Shown piece after piece: positions 17,520 through 25,434 of a DNA stretch of 64,000 nt. How positions within the stretch are numbered: position 1 is the stretch's first letter; the number at the start of each line of letters is the position of its first letter. The position numbers were made by a program, and so were the translations under genes. The stretch covers positions 62,001-126,000 of the forward strand of contig CACYMP010000006.1 in the NCBI GenBank assembly GCA_902775565.1. The letters are read 5' to 3'. The stretch comes from Oscillospiraceae bacterium. Its GTDB lineage: Bacteria; Bacillota; Clostridia; Saccharofermentanales; Saccharofermentanaceae. Under the pieces are notes generated by a model that was given only the letters and a program-made list of their open reading frames with translations, was not told where the DNA came from and did no database searches.

Positions 17520-18480
17520 AGAAAAAGCACGTAATTACCCTCTGACTGATGAGATACTGAAAAAGACGGGCGATGCCGTCGTAATACCGGTAGAACACTA
17601 CAAGGATATCTTTGACAGACCGAGGCAGGACCGGCAGGCGCAGAAGAAGGCCCCTGCACTCATCCTTGCGGTAAGGGAGGGGAGCCGGATATTCAGGGGT
17701 GCTCCTGTCTGCCAGTCTTTCGGACAGCGCAATTTCTATTATTCTAGCAGTGTGATGAACTGCCTTTTCGACTGTGAATACTGTTATCTGAAGGGCATGT
17801 ATCCTTCTTCAAATATCGTTGTTTTCGTGAACTTCGAGGACTACGAAAATGATGTCTCAAAGCTGCTCGCAGAGGGCCCGCTTTATGTCTGCGCATCCTA
17901 CGACACCGATCTCATTGCTTTAAACGGCCTGACGGGGTTGGCGGACAGATGGACAGAACTCGCGCAAAAGCATAAGGATCTTCTGGTCGAGCTCAGGACA
18001 AAGGCTGCCCCGAAGCAGCTTAAGAATGTGCCCAATGTCATCTATGCTTTTACGGTCTCGCCCGATGAGATAGCCACAAGATACGAGAAGAATGTGCCGT
18101 CTGCAGATGACAGACTTGATGCCGCCGCCAGGGCGGTCGATGCAGGATGCAACGTCAGGCTTTGTTTTGACCCCATGATACTTACCGATAACTGGCGGGA
18201 CGTGTACGGAAAGTTTGCGGACCACGTTGCCTCAAAGATAGATTTCGCCAGGCTCACGGATGTGAGCGTCGGCTGCTTCAGGATCTCAAAGGAATATCTT
18301 TCTTCAATGCGAAAAAGTATGCGGAATTCCGAGATTGCATGGTACCCTTATGTTATAAGGAACGGTGTCGCACAGTATGAGGAGGACACCGACAGACAGA
18401 TGCAGGAGTTCATGCGCGGACTGCTCGCCCGCCACATCGCTGAGGAGAAGATATTCACATGGAACCGAAAACCGCGATAG
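17494..18480 (+). CDS. splB: Spore photoproduct lyase (radical SAM)
   Basis: This 328-residue enzyme reverses the thymine dimer spore photoproduct in germinating spores. The radical SAM cluster motif CLFDCEYC places cysteines at residues 90, 94 and 97, the same numbering as Bacillus SplB. Cys133 in VCASYDTD sits where the hydrogen-donor cysteine (C141 in B. subtilis) lies in the family. Its presence implies that the organism makes, or recently made, endospores. GGAAGGAGG upstream supports the ATG. It overlaps both neighbours, so a tightly coupled operon is likely. Confidence 0.92.
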   Translation: MRFSHVYVEEKARNYPLTDEILKKTGDAVVIPVEHYKDIFDRPRQDRQAQKKAPALILAVREGSRIFRGAPVCQSFGQRNFYYSSSVMNCLFDCEYCYLKGMYPSSNIVVFVNFEDYENDVSKLLAEGPLYVCASYDTDLIALNGLTGLADRWTELAQKHKDLLVELRTKAAPKQLKNVPNVIYAFTVSPDEIATRYEKNVPSADDRLDAAARAVDAGCNVRLCFDPMILTDNWRDVYGKFADHVASKIDFARLTDVSVGCFRISKEYLSSMRKSMRNSEIAWYPYVIRNGVAQYEEDTDRQMQEFMRGLLARHIAEEKIFTWNRKPR

Positions 18481-19154
18481 TAACAGGCGCTTCTTCGGGT
18501 ATCGGATACGCGATATCGGAAATGCTCTCCAAAGAAGGATATAAAGTATACGGAATAGGCAGGGTCTTTAAAGGCGATGTCTCCTTTTTTGAAGAGCGCA
18601 TCTCAATGGATATCAGAGACACCGGAACACTTCTTGCGAAGCTGTCAACGATAAAGGAAGTTGATGTTCTGGTCAATGCCGCAGGCAGCGCTTACTACGG
18701 TCTGGTCGAGTTCATGACGCCCGAGCAGATCAGCGAAATGTGCAGGACGGACCTGGAAGCTCCGATGATAATAACTTCTGCATTGCTTCCGAAAATAAAG
18801 GACAAAAAAGGTTATATTATTAACATAGCATCCGTGACTTCCACCCGGATCAACACCCACGGAGCCTGCTACGGTGCGCTCAAAGCGGGCCTTAGAAGCT
18901 TCGGAAGGAGTCTTTTCGAGGAGTCAAGGAAGCACGGAGTCAAGGTAGTGACGGTCTGTCCGGACCTGACAAGAGGAACGAATCTGTACAGAAATGCGGA
19001 TTTCGAGCCTTCCGACGATGACGGATGCTTCCTCATCCCTGAGGACACCGCCGAATGCGTAAGGAACATCCTCGCCATGAGGGACGGTGCCGCTGTTACG
19101 GAGATCGAAGTCAGACCGCAGCTCAACCGTGTGGAAAAGAAGCAGAAAGGATAA
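18459..19154 (+). CDS. Short-chain dehydrogenase/reductase
   Basis: The 231-residue classical SDR has the cofactor motif TGASSGIG (residues 9-16), the NAAG strand and the catalytic YGALK. It should be an NAD(P)-dependent oxidoreductase of unknown substrate. It overlaps splB by 22 bases with GAGGAG as its binding site, and the GH2 gene begins 3 bases after its stop. Confidence 0.88.
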   Translation: MEPKTAIVTGASSGIGYAISEMLSKEGYKVYGIGRVFKGDVSFFEERISMDIRDTGTLLAKLSTIKEVDVLVNAAGSAYYGLVEFMTPEQISEMCRTDLEAPMIITSALLPKIKDKKGYIINIASVTSTRINTHGACYGALKAGLRSFGRSLFEESRKHGVKVVTVCPDLTRGTNLYRNADFEPSDDDGCFLIPEDTAECVRNILAMRDGAAVTEIEVRPQLNRVEKKQKG

Positions 19155-19157
19155 GCC

Positions 19158-21548
19158 ATGAGAATTGAACTGAACGACGGCTGGGAATTTACCCCGAAAT
19201 ATAACGATGAACTCTGCAGTCCGATCTATAAAGTCGGCGATGCTGTCCCCGTGCGTATCCCGCACAGCGTGAAGATCACGCCGTTCAGTCATTTCGACAG
19301 TAAAGAATACGAGATGATCTCAGGCTACAGAAGGGTGACGATGCTTCCCCGTGAATGGGAGGGCAAGCGCCTTATCCTGACATTTGACGGCGTTGCCCAC
19401 TGCGCGGAAGTAAGGGTCAACGGATCCTATGCGACCGTGCACACCTGCGGATATACGGCCTTTAAGGTCGAGATCACCGATCTTGTTACATTCGGAAGAG
19501 ACAACATCATCACGGTCAAGTGCGACTCCAGGGGCAGCAACAACATCCCGCCGTTCGGAGGCCTGACCGATTATATGACCTACGGCGGCATATACCGCGA
19601 GGTCCATCTTGATGTTATAGACGGCATGTATATCAAGGACGTTTTCGTGACCGGAGACAAGGACGGAAACGTCAAGGCTGCAGTCAATCTTGATGGCGAG
19701 GATCCTAATGCCAAGGTCAAATATCTGGTTCGTGATATTGAGAGCGGTGAAGCAGTTAACCAGGGTGTTTTTGAGGAGGGGACTGCCGAGTTCTCTATCA
19801 CCAACGTAAAGGTCTGGGATATCAAATCGCCTAATCTGTACTCGTTTGAGTGCACGTTGATGACAGGTGACGGGAATATCGATACCAAAAACATCACGTT
19901 CGGATGCAGGACCGCGGAGTTTAGAGCTGACGGCTTCTATCTCAACGGACAGCGCGTTGAGCTTAGGGGTTTGAACCGCCACCAGAGCTATCCTTATGTC
20001 GGCTATGCTATGCCTGAGAACATCCAGCGCCTCGACGCGCAGATCCTCAAGAACGAGCTCGGCGTCAACGTCGTAAGGACTTCACATTATCCCCAGTCGC
20101 AGCATTTCATTGACGAGTGCGACAGGATCGGTCTGCTGGTGGTTACGGAGATGCCCGGCTGGCAGAACATCGGAGACGGGTCCTGGAAGCAGCAGGCGAT
20201 CACCAACTGCCGCGAGATGGTCGAACAGTACAGAAACCATCCGTCGATAATCGTATGGGGCGTCAGGATCAACGAGTCGAAAGATGATGACGAATTCTAC
20301 AAGAAGACCAACGAGACCGCGCGCGGGTGCGATCCCACAAGGCAGACTACCGGCATCAGGAATCTCGAGAAGAGCTCTCTGCTCGAAGATGTCTATGCGT
20401 ATAACGATTTCTCCCATGCGGGCTACAACGCAGGCGTAAAACCCAAGAAGAAGGTGACGCCTGATCCTGAAAAGGGATACTTTATCTCGGAGTTTGGCGG
20501 TCATATGTATCCCGCCAAGGCTTTCGATCCCGAAGAGAACCGCCTCGAGCAGGCCCTGCGCCACTGCAACGTGCTTGATGCCGTGGCAGGCGAGGAGGAT
20601 ATCGCGGGTGCTCTCGGCTGGTGCTTTGCCGATTACAATACCCACAAGGAGTTCGGAAGCGGTGACCACATCTGCTATCACGGCGTAACGGATATGTTCA
20701 GAAATCCCAAGCTTGCAGCATCGGTCTATGCGTCTTTGCGTGAGAACGAACCGTTTGTCACGGTGAGTTCGTCGATGGATCCGGGCGAGCACCCTGCGGA
20801 AGACCGCGGCAAGATCTATATCTTCACGAACTGCGACAGTGTGAAGATGTATAAGAATGATATTTTTATAAAAGAATATAAGCATAATACGGATATATAT
20901 AAGAATCTGAAGAATGCCCCGATCCTGATAGACGATTTTATCGGCGACAGGCTCGAAAAAGAGGAAAAGTACGAAACATCCGATGCGCAACTCATTAAAT
21001 ATGCGCTGAACTTCATGGCAACGGGCGGCGAGAAGATGCCGTTCGGGAAAAAGATGAAGCTCGGCTTTGTGATGAACCGCCTGAAGCTGACCTCGGATGA
21101 CATGATGGCCCTTTTCCAAAAGTATGTCGGAGACAGGGGCGGCAAAGCTCCCGTTTACAGATTCGAAGGCATCAAAGACGGTGAGACGGCCGTTACCGTC
21201 ACCAAGGCACCTGCTACGGAGATAAGGCTCGAATGCGCCGCGAGCGCATCGGCCCTCAAGGAAGGTGCGACTTACGATGCCCTGGAGGTCCGCGTTAAGG
21301 TTACGGATGAGTACGGCAACGTAATGCCGCTCTTTAACACGCCCGCAAAGGTCACCTGCAAGGGCCCTGTAGAGCTCCTTGGCGGAGGCGGCACAGGCAC
21401 GGCGGTTGACTGTGACATCTTCGGAGGCCAGGGCGGCTTCTATGTAAGGACCGTGAAAGACGGCTGGGGCAAAGCCGAGATCAAAGTCTCGCTTCCCGGA
21501 AGAGATCTGACTGAAGTTATCCGGATAGAGGTTCTGGAAAACGTCTGA
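19158..21548 (+). CDS. Glycoside hydrolase family 2 (beta-galactosidase type)
   Basis: The 796-residue enzyme begins with a jelly-roll sugar-binding domain (VAHCAEVRVNG), then an immunoglobulin-like domain and the GH2 barrel. RGLNRHQSYPYVG starts the barrel, WGVRINES supplies the acid/base Glu, and ISEFGGH supplies the nucleophile Glu. About 200 C-terminal residues form extra Ig-like domains. There is no signal peptide, so it should act in the cytoplasm on imported beta-glycosides. Specificity (galactoside or other) cannot be fixed. It closes an operon with splB and ends at a clear terminator. Confidence 0.88.
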   Translation: MRIELNDGWEFTPKYNDELCSPIYKVGDAVPVRIPHSVKITPFSHFDSKEYEMISGYRRVTMLPREWEGKRLILTFDGVAHCAEVRVNGSYATVHTCGYTAFKVEITDLVTFGRDNIITVKCDSRGSNNIPPFGGLTDYMTYGGIYREVHLDVIDGMYIKDVFVTGDKDGNVKAAVNLDGEDPNAKVKYLVRDIESGEAVNQGVFEEGTAEFSITNVKVWDIKSPNLYSFECTLMTGDGNIDTKNITFGCRTAEFRADGFYLNGQRVELRGLNRHQSYPYVGYAMPENIQRLDAQILKNELGVNVVRTSHYPQSQHFIDECDRIGLLVVTEMPGWQNIGDGSWKQQAITNCREMVEQYRNHPSIIVWGVRINESKDDDEFYKKTNETARGCDPTRQTTGIRNLEKSSLLEDVYAYNDFSHAGYNAGVKPKKKVTPDPEKGYFISEFGGHMYPAKAFDPEENRLEQALRHCNVLDAVAGEEDIAGALGWCFADYNTHKEFGSGDHICYHGVTDMFRNPKLAASVYASLRENEPFVTVSSSMDPGEHPAEDRGKIYIFTNCDSVKMYKNDIFIKEYKHNTDIYKNLKNAPILIDDFIGDRLEKEEKYETSDAQLIKYALNFMATGGEKMPFGKKMKLGFVMNRLKLTSDDMMALFQKYVGDRGGKAPVYRFEGIKDGETAVTVTKAPATEIRLECAASASALKEGATYDALEVRVKVTDEYGNVMPLFNTPAKVTCKGPVELLGGGGTGTAVDCDIFGGQGGFYVRTVKDGWGKAEIKVSLPGRDLTEVIRIEVLENV

Positions 21549-21559
21549 TCTTCTCCTTG

Positions 21560-21588
21560 CCGGGCACCACAATATGTGTCCGGTTTTT
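21560..21588 (+). terminator. Terminator after the GH2 gene
   Basis: CCGGGCAC (21560-21567) pairs with GTGTCCGG (21576-21583), followed by five T residues. Confidence 0.85.
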
Positions 21589-21611
21589 CCAAAATTTTGT
21601 CCTCATGTACG

Positions 21612-21646
21612 GGGCATTTCAGGGGTAGAATTTCCCTGAAATGCCC
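21612..21646. repeat. 13-bp perfect inverted repeat upstream of nrdGD
   Basis: GGGCATTTCAGGG (21612-21624) and its exact complement (21634-21646) flank a nine-base AT-rich centre. No T run follows, so it is not an obvious terminator. It may be an operator or cruciform. Confidence 0.8.
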
Positions 21647-21699
21647 TGTATCAATGTTTTTTGCGGAAATATTTCATTCTTGTTACAAATTGACTACAG

Positions 21700-21715
21700 C
21701 CACAAAATATAGGGG
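21700..21715 (+). promoter_or_regulatory. NrdR box 1
   Basis: CCACAAAATATAGGGG resembles the NrdR consensus ACACWATATATWGTGT. It lies 32 bases before box 2, three helical turns, as in known NrdR box pairs. Confidence 0.65.
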
Positions 21716-21722
21716 TTTTCAC

Positions 21723-21751
21723 TTGACTTGACCACAATATATGGGTATCCT
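21723..21751 (+). promoter_or_regulatory. nrdGD promoter
   Basis: TTGACT (21723-21728), a 17-base spacer and TATCCT (21746-21751). NrdR box 2 fills the spacer, so bound NrdR would block RNA polymerase. Confidence 0.75.
21732..21747 (+). promoter_or_regulatory. NrdR box 2
   Basis: CCACAATATATGGGTA, in phase with box 1 and placed between the -35 and -10. The nrdR gene itself is not in this window. Confidence 0.7.
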
Positions 21752-21757
21752 TTAGGA

Positions 21758-21809
21758 GCGCCTCGAGGAAAAAGCGAGGCGTTTCGCACCTAAAAAACCA
21801 GGTTTTGCG
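21758..21809 (+). other. Structured nrdG 5' leader
   Basis: CGCCTCG (near 21760) pairs with CGAGGCG around a GGAAAAAG-type loop, and TTCGCACCT pairs in part with AGGT...GCGAA. No strong U run follows, so an attenuator is not clear. Confidence 0.4.
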
Positions 21810-21828
21810 AAGGAAGGGAACGGCAGGA

Positions 21829-22527
21829 ATGAGACTCGGCGGAATTCAGAAACTTACACTTTTGGACTACCCCGGTACCGTCGCCTGCACGGTGTTCACC
21901 CTCGGCTGTAACATGAGATGTCCTTTCTGCCATAACGCGCTTCTTGTTACGAAGACGGAAGAGACAGAAGTGTATCCCGAAGAAGACTTTTTCGCGTTTT
22001 TGAATAAACGCCGCGGAATCCTTGACGGAGTGTGCGTCACGGGAGGCGAGCCGCTACTGCAGAGCGACGCCGGCGAATTCATAGCGAAGATCAAGGCCCT
22101 GGGCTACAAGGTAAAGCTTGACACCAACGGATCCTTCCCGGACAGACTCGAAGAGATCTTAAAGTCCGGCAACGTCGATTATGTCGCGATGGACATCAAG
22201 AACTCTCCGGAGAAGTATGCGGAAACCGTAGGGATCCCCGGCTTTGACGTATCGAAGATACAAAGGAGCATCGAGATAATAAGATCTTCAGGGGTTGAAT
22301 ACGAGTTCCGGACCACAGTGGTCGCTCCGCTTCACAATGGGGAAAGCATCGCGGGAGCGGCGCAGATGGTCAAGGGGTCACCTAAGTACTTCCTGCAGAA
22401 CTTCGTAGATTCGGGCAATCTGATCAACGGTGAAGGGATGAGCGGACTCACCGATGAAGAACTTGAGAACGCGCTCGCAAAGGCAAAGAATTTTATCCCG
22501 CAGGCACAGATCCGCGGGAAAGAATAA
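21829..22527 (+). CDS. nrdG: Anaerobic ribonucleotide reductase activating protein
   Basis: The 232-residue radical SAM enzyme installs the glycyl radical on NrdD. The cluster motif CNMRCPFC has cysteines at residues 27, 31 and 34, and VTGGEPLLQ is the SAM-binding GGE motif. The ATG at 21829 is preferred to a TTG 24 bases upstream. It is followed after 14 bases by nrdD. The gene order nrdG-nrdD is reversed relative to E. coli. Control by NrdR is expected from the boxes upstream. Confidence 0.93.
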   Translation: MRLGGIQKLTLLDYPGTVACTVFTLGCNMRCPFCHNALLVTKTEETEVYPEEDFFAFLNKRRGILDGVCVTGGEPLLQSDAGEFIAKIKALGYKVKLDTNGSFPDRLEEILKSGNVDYVAMDIKNSPEKYAETVGIPGFDVSKIQRSIEIIRSSGVEYEFRTTVVAPLHNGESIAGAAQMVKGSPKYFLQNFVDSGNLINGEGMSGLTDEELENALAKAKNFIPQAQIRGKE

Positions 22528-22541
22528 AAAGGAGAGGCAAC

Positions 22542-24938
22542 ATGTACAGTATCATCAAGAGGGACGGAAAAGTCGTAGATTTCGACTTGAGCAAGATTTC
22601 CGGAGCAATCGAGAAGGCTTTTATAGCGCAGAAGAGAGAGTACAACAAGCAGATCATTGATATGCTCGCTCTTAATGCGGTATCCGACTCGGAGAAAAAG
22701 GCCGTTGACGGCAAGGTCGATGTCGAATCGATCCAGGACAGCGTCGAGTTTACGCTCCAGAAAATGGGTTATGAGGACGTAGCTAAGGCATACATCCTTT
22801 ACAGAAACCAGCGTGAGAAGATCCGTAACATGAATTCCGCGCTCCTCAACTACAAGAACCTCGTTGACAGCTATGTCAAGATCGAGGACTGGCGTGTTAA
22901 GGAGAACTCCACCGTTACTTATTCCGTAGGCGGTCTCATCCTCTCCAACTCGGGTGCCATCACAGCTAACTACTGGCTCTCCGAGATCTATGACAAGGAG
23001 ATCGCTGACGCTCACAGGAACGCGGATATCCATATTCACGACCTTTCAATGCTTACAGGCTACTGCGCGGGCTGGTCACTCAAGCAGCTCATCCAGGAAG
23101 GCTTAGGCGGCATCACAGGCAAGATCACATCCGCACCTGCAAAGCATCTTTCCACACTCTGCAATCAGATGGTCAACTTCCTCGGCATCATGCAGAACGA
23201 GTGGGCAGGCGCTCAGGCATTCTCATCATTTGATACTTACCTCGCTCCTTTCGTAAAGATCGACAACTTAAGCTACAAGCAGGTCAAGCAGGACATCCAG
23301 TCATTCATCTACGGTGTTAACACACCTTCAAGATGGGGTACACAGTCTCCTTTCACCAACATCACTCTGGACTGGACAGTTCCGAACGACCTTGCTGAGC
23401 AGAACTGTATCGTAGGCGGCAAGGAAGTCGACTTCAAGTACAAGGATTGTAAGGCCGAGATGGATATGGTCAACAGAGCGTTCATCGAGATCATGATCGA
23501 GGGTGATGCTAACGGCCGCGGCTTCCAGTACCCGATCCCTACATATTCCATCACAAAGGATTTCGACTGGTCAGAGACTGAGAACAACAAGCTCCTTTTC
23601 GAGATGACGGCAAAGTACGGTATTCCTTACTTCTCCAACTACATCAACTCCGACATGGAGCCTTCTGATGTACGTTCTATGTGCTGCAGATTAAGACTTG
23701 ACCTCCGTGAACTCAGAAAGAAGTCAGGCGGCTTCTTCGGCTCAGGCGAATCCACAGGTTCCGTCGGCGTTGTTACGATCAACATTCCCCGTATCGCTTA
23801 TCTTGCAAGTGATCCGGAAGACTTCTACAAGAGACTCGACCACCTCATGGACATCGCCGCAAGGTCTCTCAAGATTAAGAGAAACACCATCACCAAGCTC
23901 CTCGATGAAGGTCTCTATCCTTACACGAAGCACTATCTCGGAACCTTCAACAACCACTTCTCGACGATCGGTCTCGTCGGCATGAACGAGGCAGGCCTCA
24001 ACGCAAAGTGGCTCCGCAAGGACATCACACACGAAGAGACACAGAAGTTCGCTCAGGACGTCCTCAATCACATGAGGAACAAGCTCTCCGACTATCAGGA
24101 GAAGTACGGCGACCTCTACAACCTCGAAGCTACACCTGCCGAGTCAACAGCTTACCGTCTCGCTTCACACGACAAGGAGAAGTATCCTGACATCATCACG
24201 GCAAACGATGCTTCCGGCGTCTTCTATTACACAAACAGCTCACACCTGCCTGTCGGCTACACAGCAGACATTTTCGATGCTCTCGACGTTCAGGATGAGC
24301 TCCAGACACTGTACACATCAGGAACAGTTTTCCACGCATTCTTAGGCGAGAGACTCCCTGACTGGAAGGCAGCAGCTTCTCTCGTCCGCAAGATCGCAGA
24401 GAACTACAAGCTCCCTTACTACACAATGTCTCCTACATACTCCATCTGCTCAACCCACGGCTACCTCGCAGGCGAAGTCAAGGCCTGCCCCGTATGCGGC
24501 GGCGCAACAGAGACATACAGCCGTATCACCGGCTACTACCGTCCTATCAAGAATTGGAACGACGGTAAGACACAGGAGTTCAAGGACAGAAAGACATACG
24601 AGATCGAGACATCCGTAATGCGTCCGAAGACAGCTACCGTTATGGTCAGCGCACCCAAGGAAACACCTGAGCTTCTCCCTCTCGACAACGGAACAATGAA
24701 GCCGATGCTCTTCACGACACATACCTGCCCTAAGTGCAAAGTCGTTAAGGCAATGTTCGACGAGCAGAGCTTCGATTACGATCTCATCTATGCGGACGAC
24801 CAGCCTGAGCTCGCTCAGAAGCTCGGAATCGTTAACGTTCCTACTCTGGCCATTCCGACCACCGACGGCGTAAACAAGTACACAGATGTTCCCGCTATCA
24901 GGCAGTACATGAATGACTGCAAAGGTATCAAGGCCTGA
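22542..24938 (+). CDS. nrdD: Anaerobic ribonucleoside-triphosphate reductase with fused glutaredoxin-like domain
   Basis: This 798-residue class III reductase makes dNTPs without oxygen. An ATP-cone (IKRDGKVVDFD) occupies residues 1 to about 90. YCAGW and SMCCRLR supply active-site cysteines, and CPVCG forms part of the zinc site. The glycyl radical should be Gly664 in SRITGYY. Unlike E. coli NrdD (712 residues), about 100 extra residues follow and form a glutaredoxin/NrdH-like domain with CPKC (Cys729 and Cys732) and the cis-proline motif VPTL. This points to the redoxin-dependent NrdD subclass carrying its own electron donor rather than the formate-dependent one. GGAGAGG precedes the ATG. 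Confidence 0.94.
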   Translation: MYSIIKRDGKVVDFDLSKISGAIEKAFIAQKREYNKQIIDMLALNAVSDSEKKAVDGKVDVESIQDSVEFTLQKMGYEDVAKAYILYRNQREKIRNMNSALLNYKNLVDSYVKIEDWRVKENSTVTYSVGGLILSNSGAITANYWLSEIYDKEIADAHRNADIHIHDLSMLTGYCAGWSLKQLIQEGLGGITGKITSAPAKHLSTLCNQMVNFLGIMQNEWAGAQAFSSFDTYLAPFVKIDNLSYKQVKQDIQSFIYGVNTPSRWGTQSPFTNITLDWTVPNDLAEQNCIVGGKEVDFKYKDCKAEMDMVNRAFIEIMIEGDANGRGFQYPIPTYSITKDFDWSETENNKLLFEMTAKYGIPYFSNYINSDMEPSDVRSMCCRLRLDLRELRKKSGGFFGSGESTGSVGVVTINIPRIAYLASDPEDFYKRLDHLMDIAARSLKIKRNTITKLLDEGLYPYTKHYLGTFNNHFSTIGLVGMNEAGLNAKWLRKDITHEETQKFAQDVLNHMRNKLSDYQEKYGDLYNLEATPAESTAYRLASHDKEKYPDIITANDASGVFYYTNSSHLPVGYTADIFDALDVQDELQTLYTSGTVFHAFLGERLPDWKAAASLVRKIAENYKLPYYTMSPTYSICSTHGYLAGEVKACPVCGGATETYSRITGYYRPIKNWNDGKTQEFKDRKTYEIETSVMRPKTATVMVSAPKETPELLPLDNGTMKPMLFTTHTCPKCKVVKAMFDEQSFDYDLIYADDQPELAQKLGIVNVPTLAIPTTDGVNKYTDVPAIRQYMNDCKGIKA

Positions 24939-24968
24939 TAAGCTTCGACCAAGGAATCTGAAGAATGA

Positions 24969-25005
24969 GAGGGGTGTCCCGGCATGAGACACCCCTCAAC
25001 TTTTT
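24969..25005 (+). terminator. nrdD terminator
   Basis: GAGGGGTGTC (24969-24978) pairs with GACACCCCTC (24988-24997), then AAC and five T residues. Confidence 0.9.
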
Positions 25006-25030
25006 GTTACGGAAAGCCTTCTTAATCTAA

Positions 25031-25059
25031 TTGACGGTCACGGGTTTAGTTTGTATAAT
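25031..25059 (+). promoter_or_regulatory. Strong promoter of the speA upstream RNA
   Basis: TTGACG (25031-25036), a 17-base spacer and a perfect TATAAT (25054-25059). Transcription should start near 25066, about 370 bases before speA. Confidence 0.85.
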
Positions 25060-25065
25060 TACCGA

Positions 25066-25420
25066 AGCCTGTGCAGGACACAGACGGTTAAACACAGACG
25101 ATGTTTTATCAGAGTCTAAGGTGATTTACGGACCACTCCTTCGGAGTTAAGGCCACGGACAGCCGGGTCCACTGCCGATGACCGGATCTTCCGGTCTATT
25201 GATTGAGTTAAAAGCTCAGTTTTATAAGTTGGTTACTTTATAACCGAATGCGTAATTTGCGCAAACTTGTGAAATGGTCAATAAGAGTAGTAAAAGTAGT
25301 ATTGCTATATAGACTCTGCTTAAAATTCCCGTACCGGTGCATCTGGGCGCCCGTATGCGGATGATTTAAGGTTATATTGAAGAATGAACGCAAGTTGTGG
25401 AATTACAGCTTGCGTTTTTT
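25066..25420 (+). ncRNA. Unassigned structured RNA/leader upstream of speA
   Basis: About 355 bases between a near-consensus promoter and an intrinsic terminator contain no plausible gene but many local helices. ACCG/CGGT and CTGTG/CACAG lie at 25061-25088. GGACC/GGTCC (25130-25134 and 25166-25170) encloses ACTCC-TTC-GGAGT. GACCGGA/TCCGGTC is at 25180-25196, TGAGTT/AGCTCA at 25204-25218, GGTTA/TAACC at 25231-25245, the palindrome TTTGCGCAAA at 25256-25265, and AGAGT/ACTCT at 25284-25317. It does not show the conserved cores of tmRNA, RNase P, SRP RNA or the lysine, glycine, SAM, cobalamin or guanidine switches as I know them. It could be a riboswitch-type leader for the polyamine operon or a separate small RNA. 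Confidence 0.7.
25388..25420 (+). terminator. Intrinsic terminator just before speA
   Basis: ACGCAAGTTGT (25388-25398) pairs along all 11 bases (one G-U) with ACAGCTTGCGT (25405-25415), followed by six T residues. It ends 14 bases before the speA start, as in attenuated operons. Confidence 0.95.
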
Positions 25421-25434
25421 GTTTGAGGTGGACT

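Noticed and set aside
20082..21572. 496-codon open frame on the minus strand
   Set aside because: It lies fully antisense to the GH2 gene, whose catalytic motifs are clear. Codon bias of the real gene keeps the opposite frame open. No binding site or family match.
25066..25420. Region considered as tmRNA, RNase P RNA, SRP RNA, 6S RNA or a lysine, glycine, cobalamin or guanidine riboswitch
   Set aside because: The length would suit tmRNA or RNase P, but none of their conserved cores (for example GAGGAAAGUCC or the tmRNA acceptor ends) is present, nor the switch consensus sequences I know. Left unassigned.
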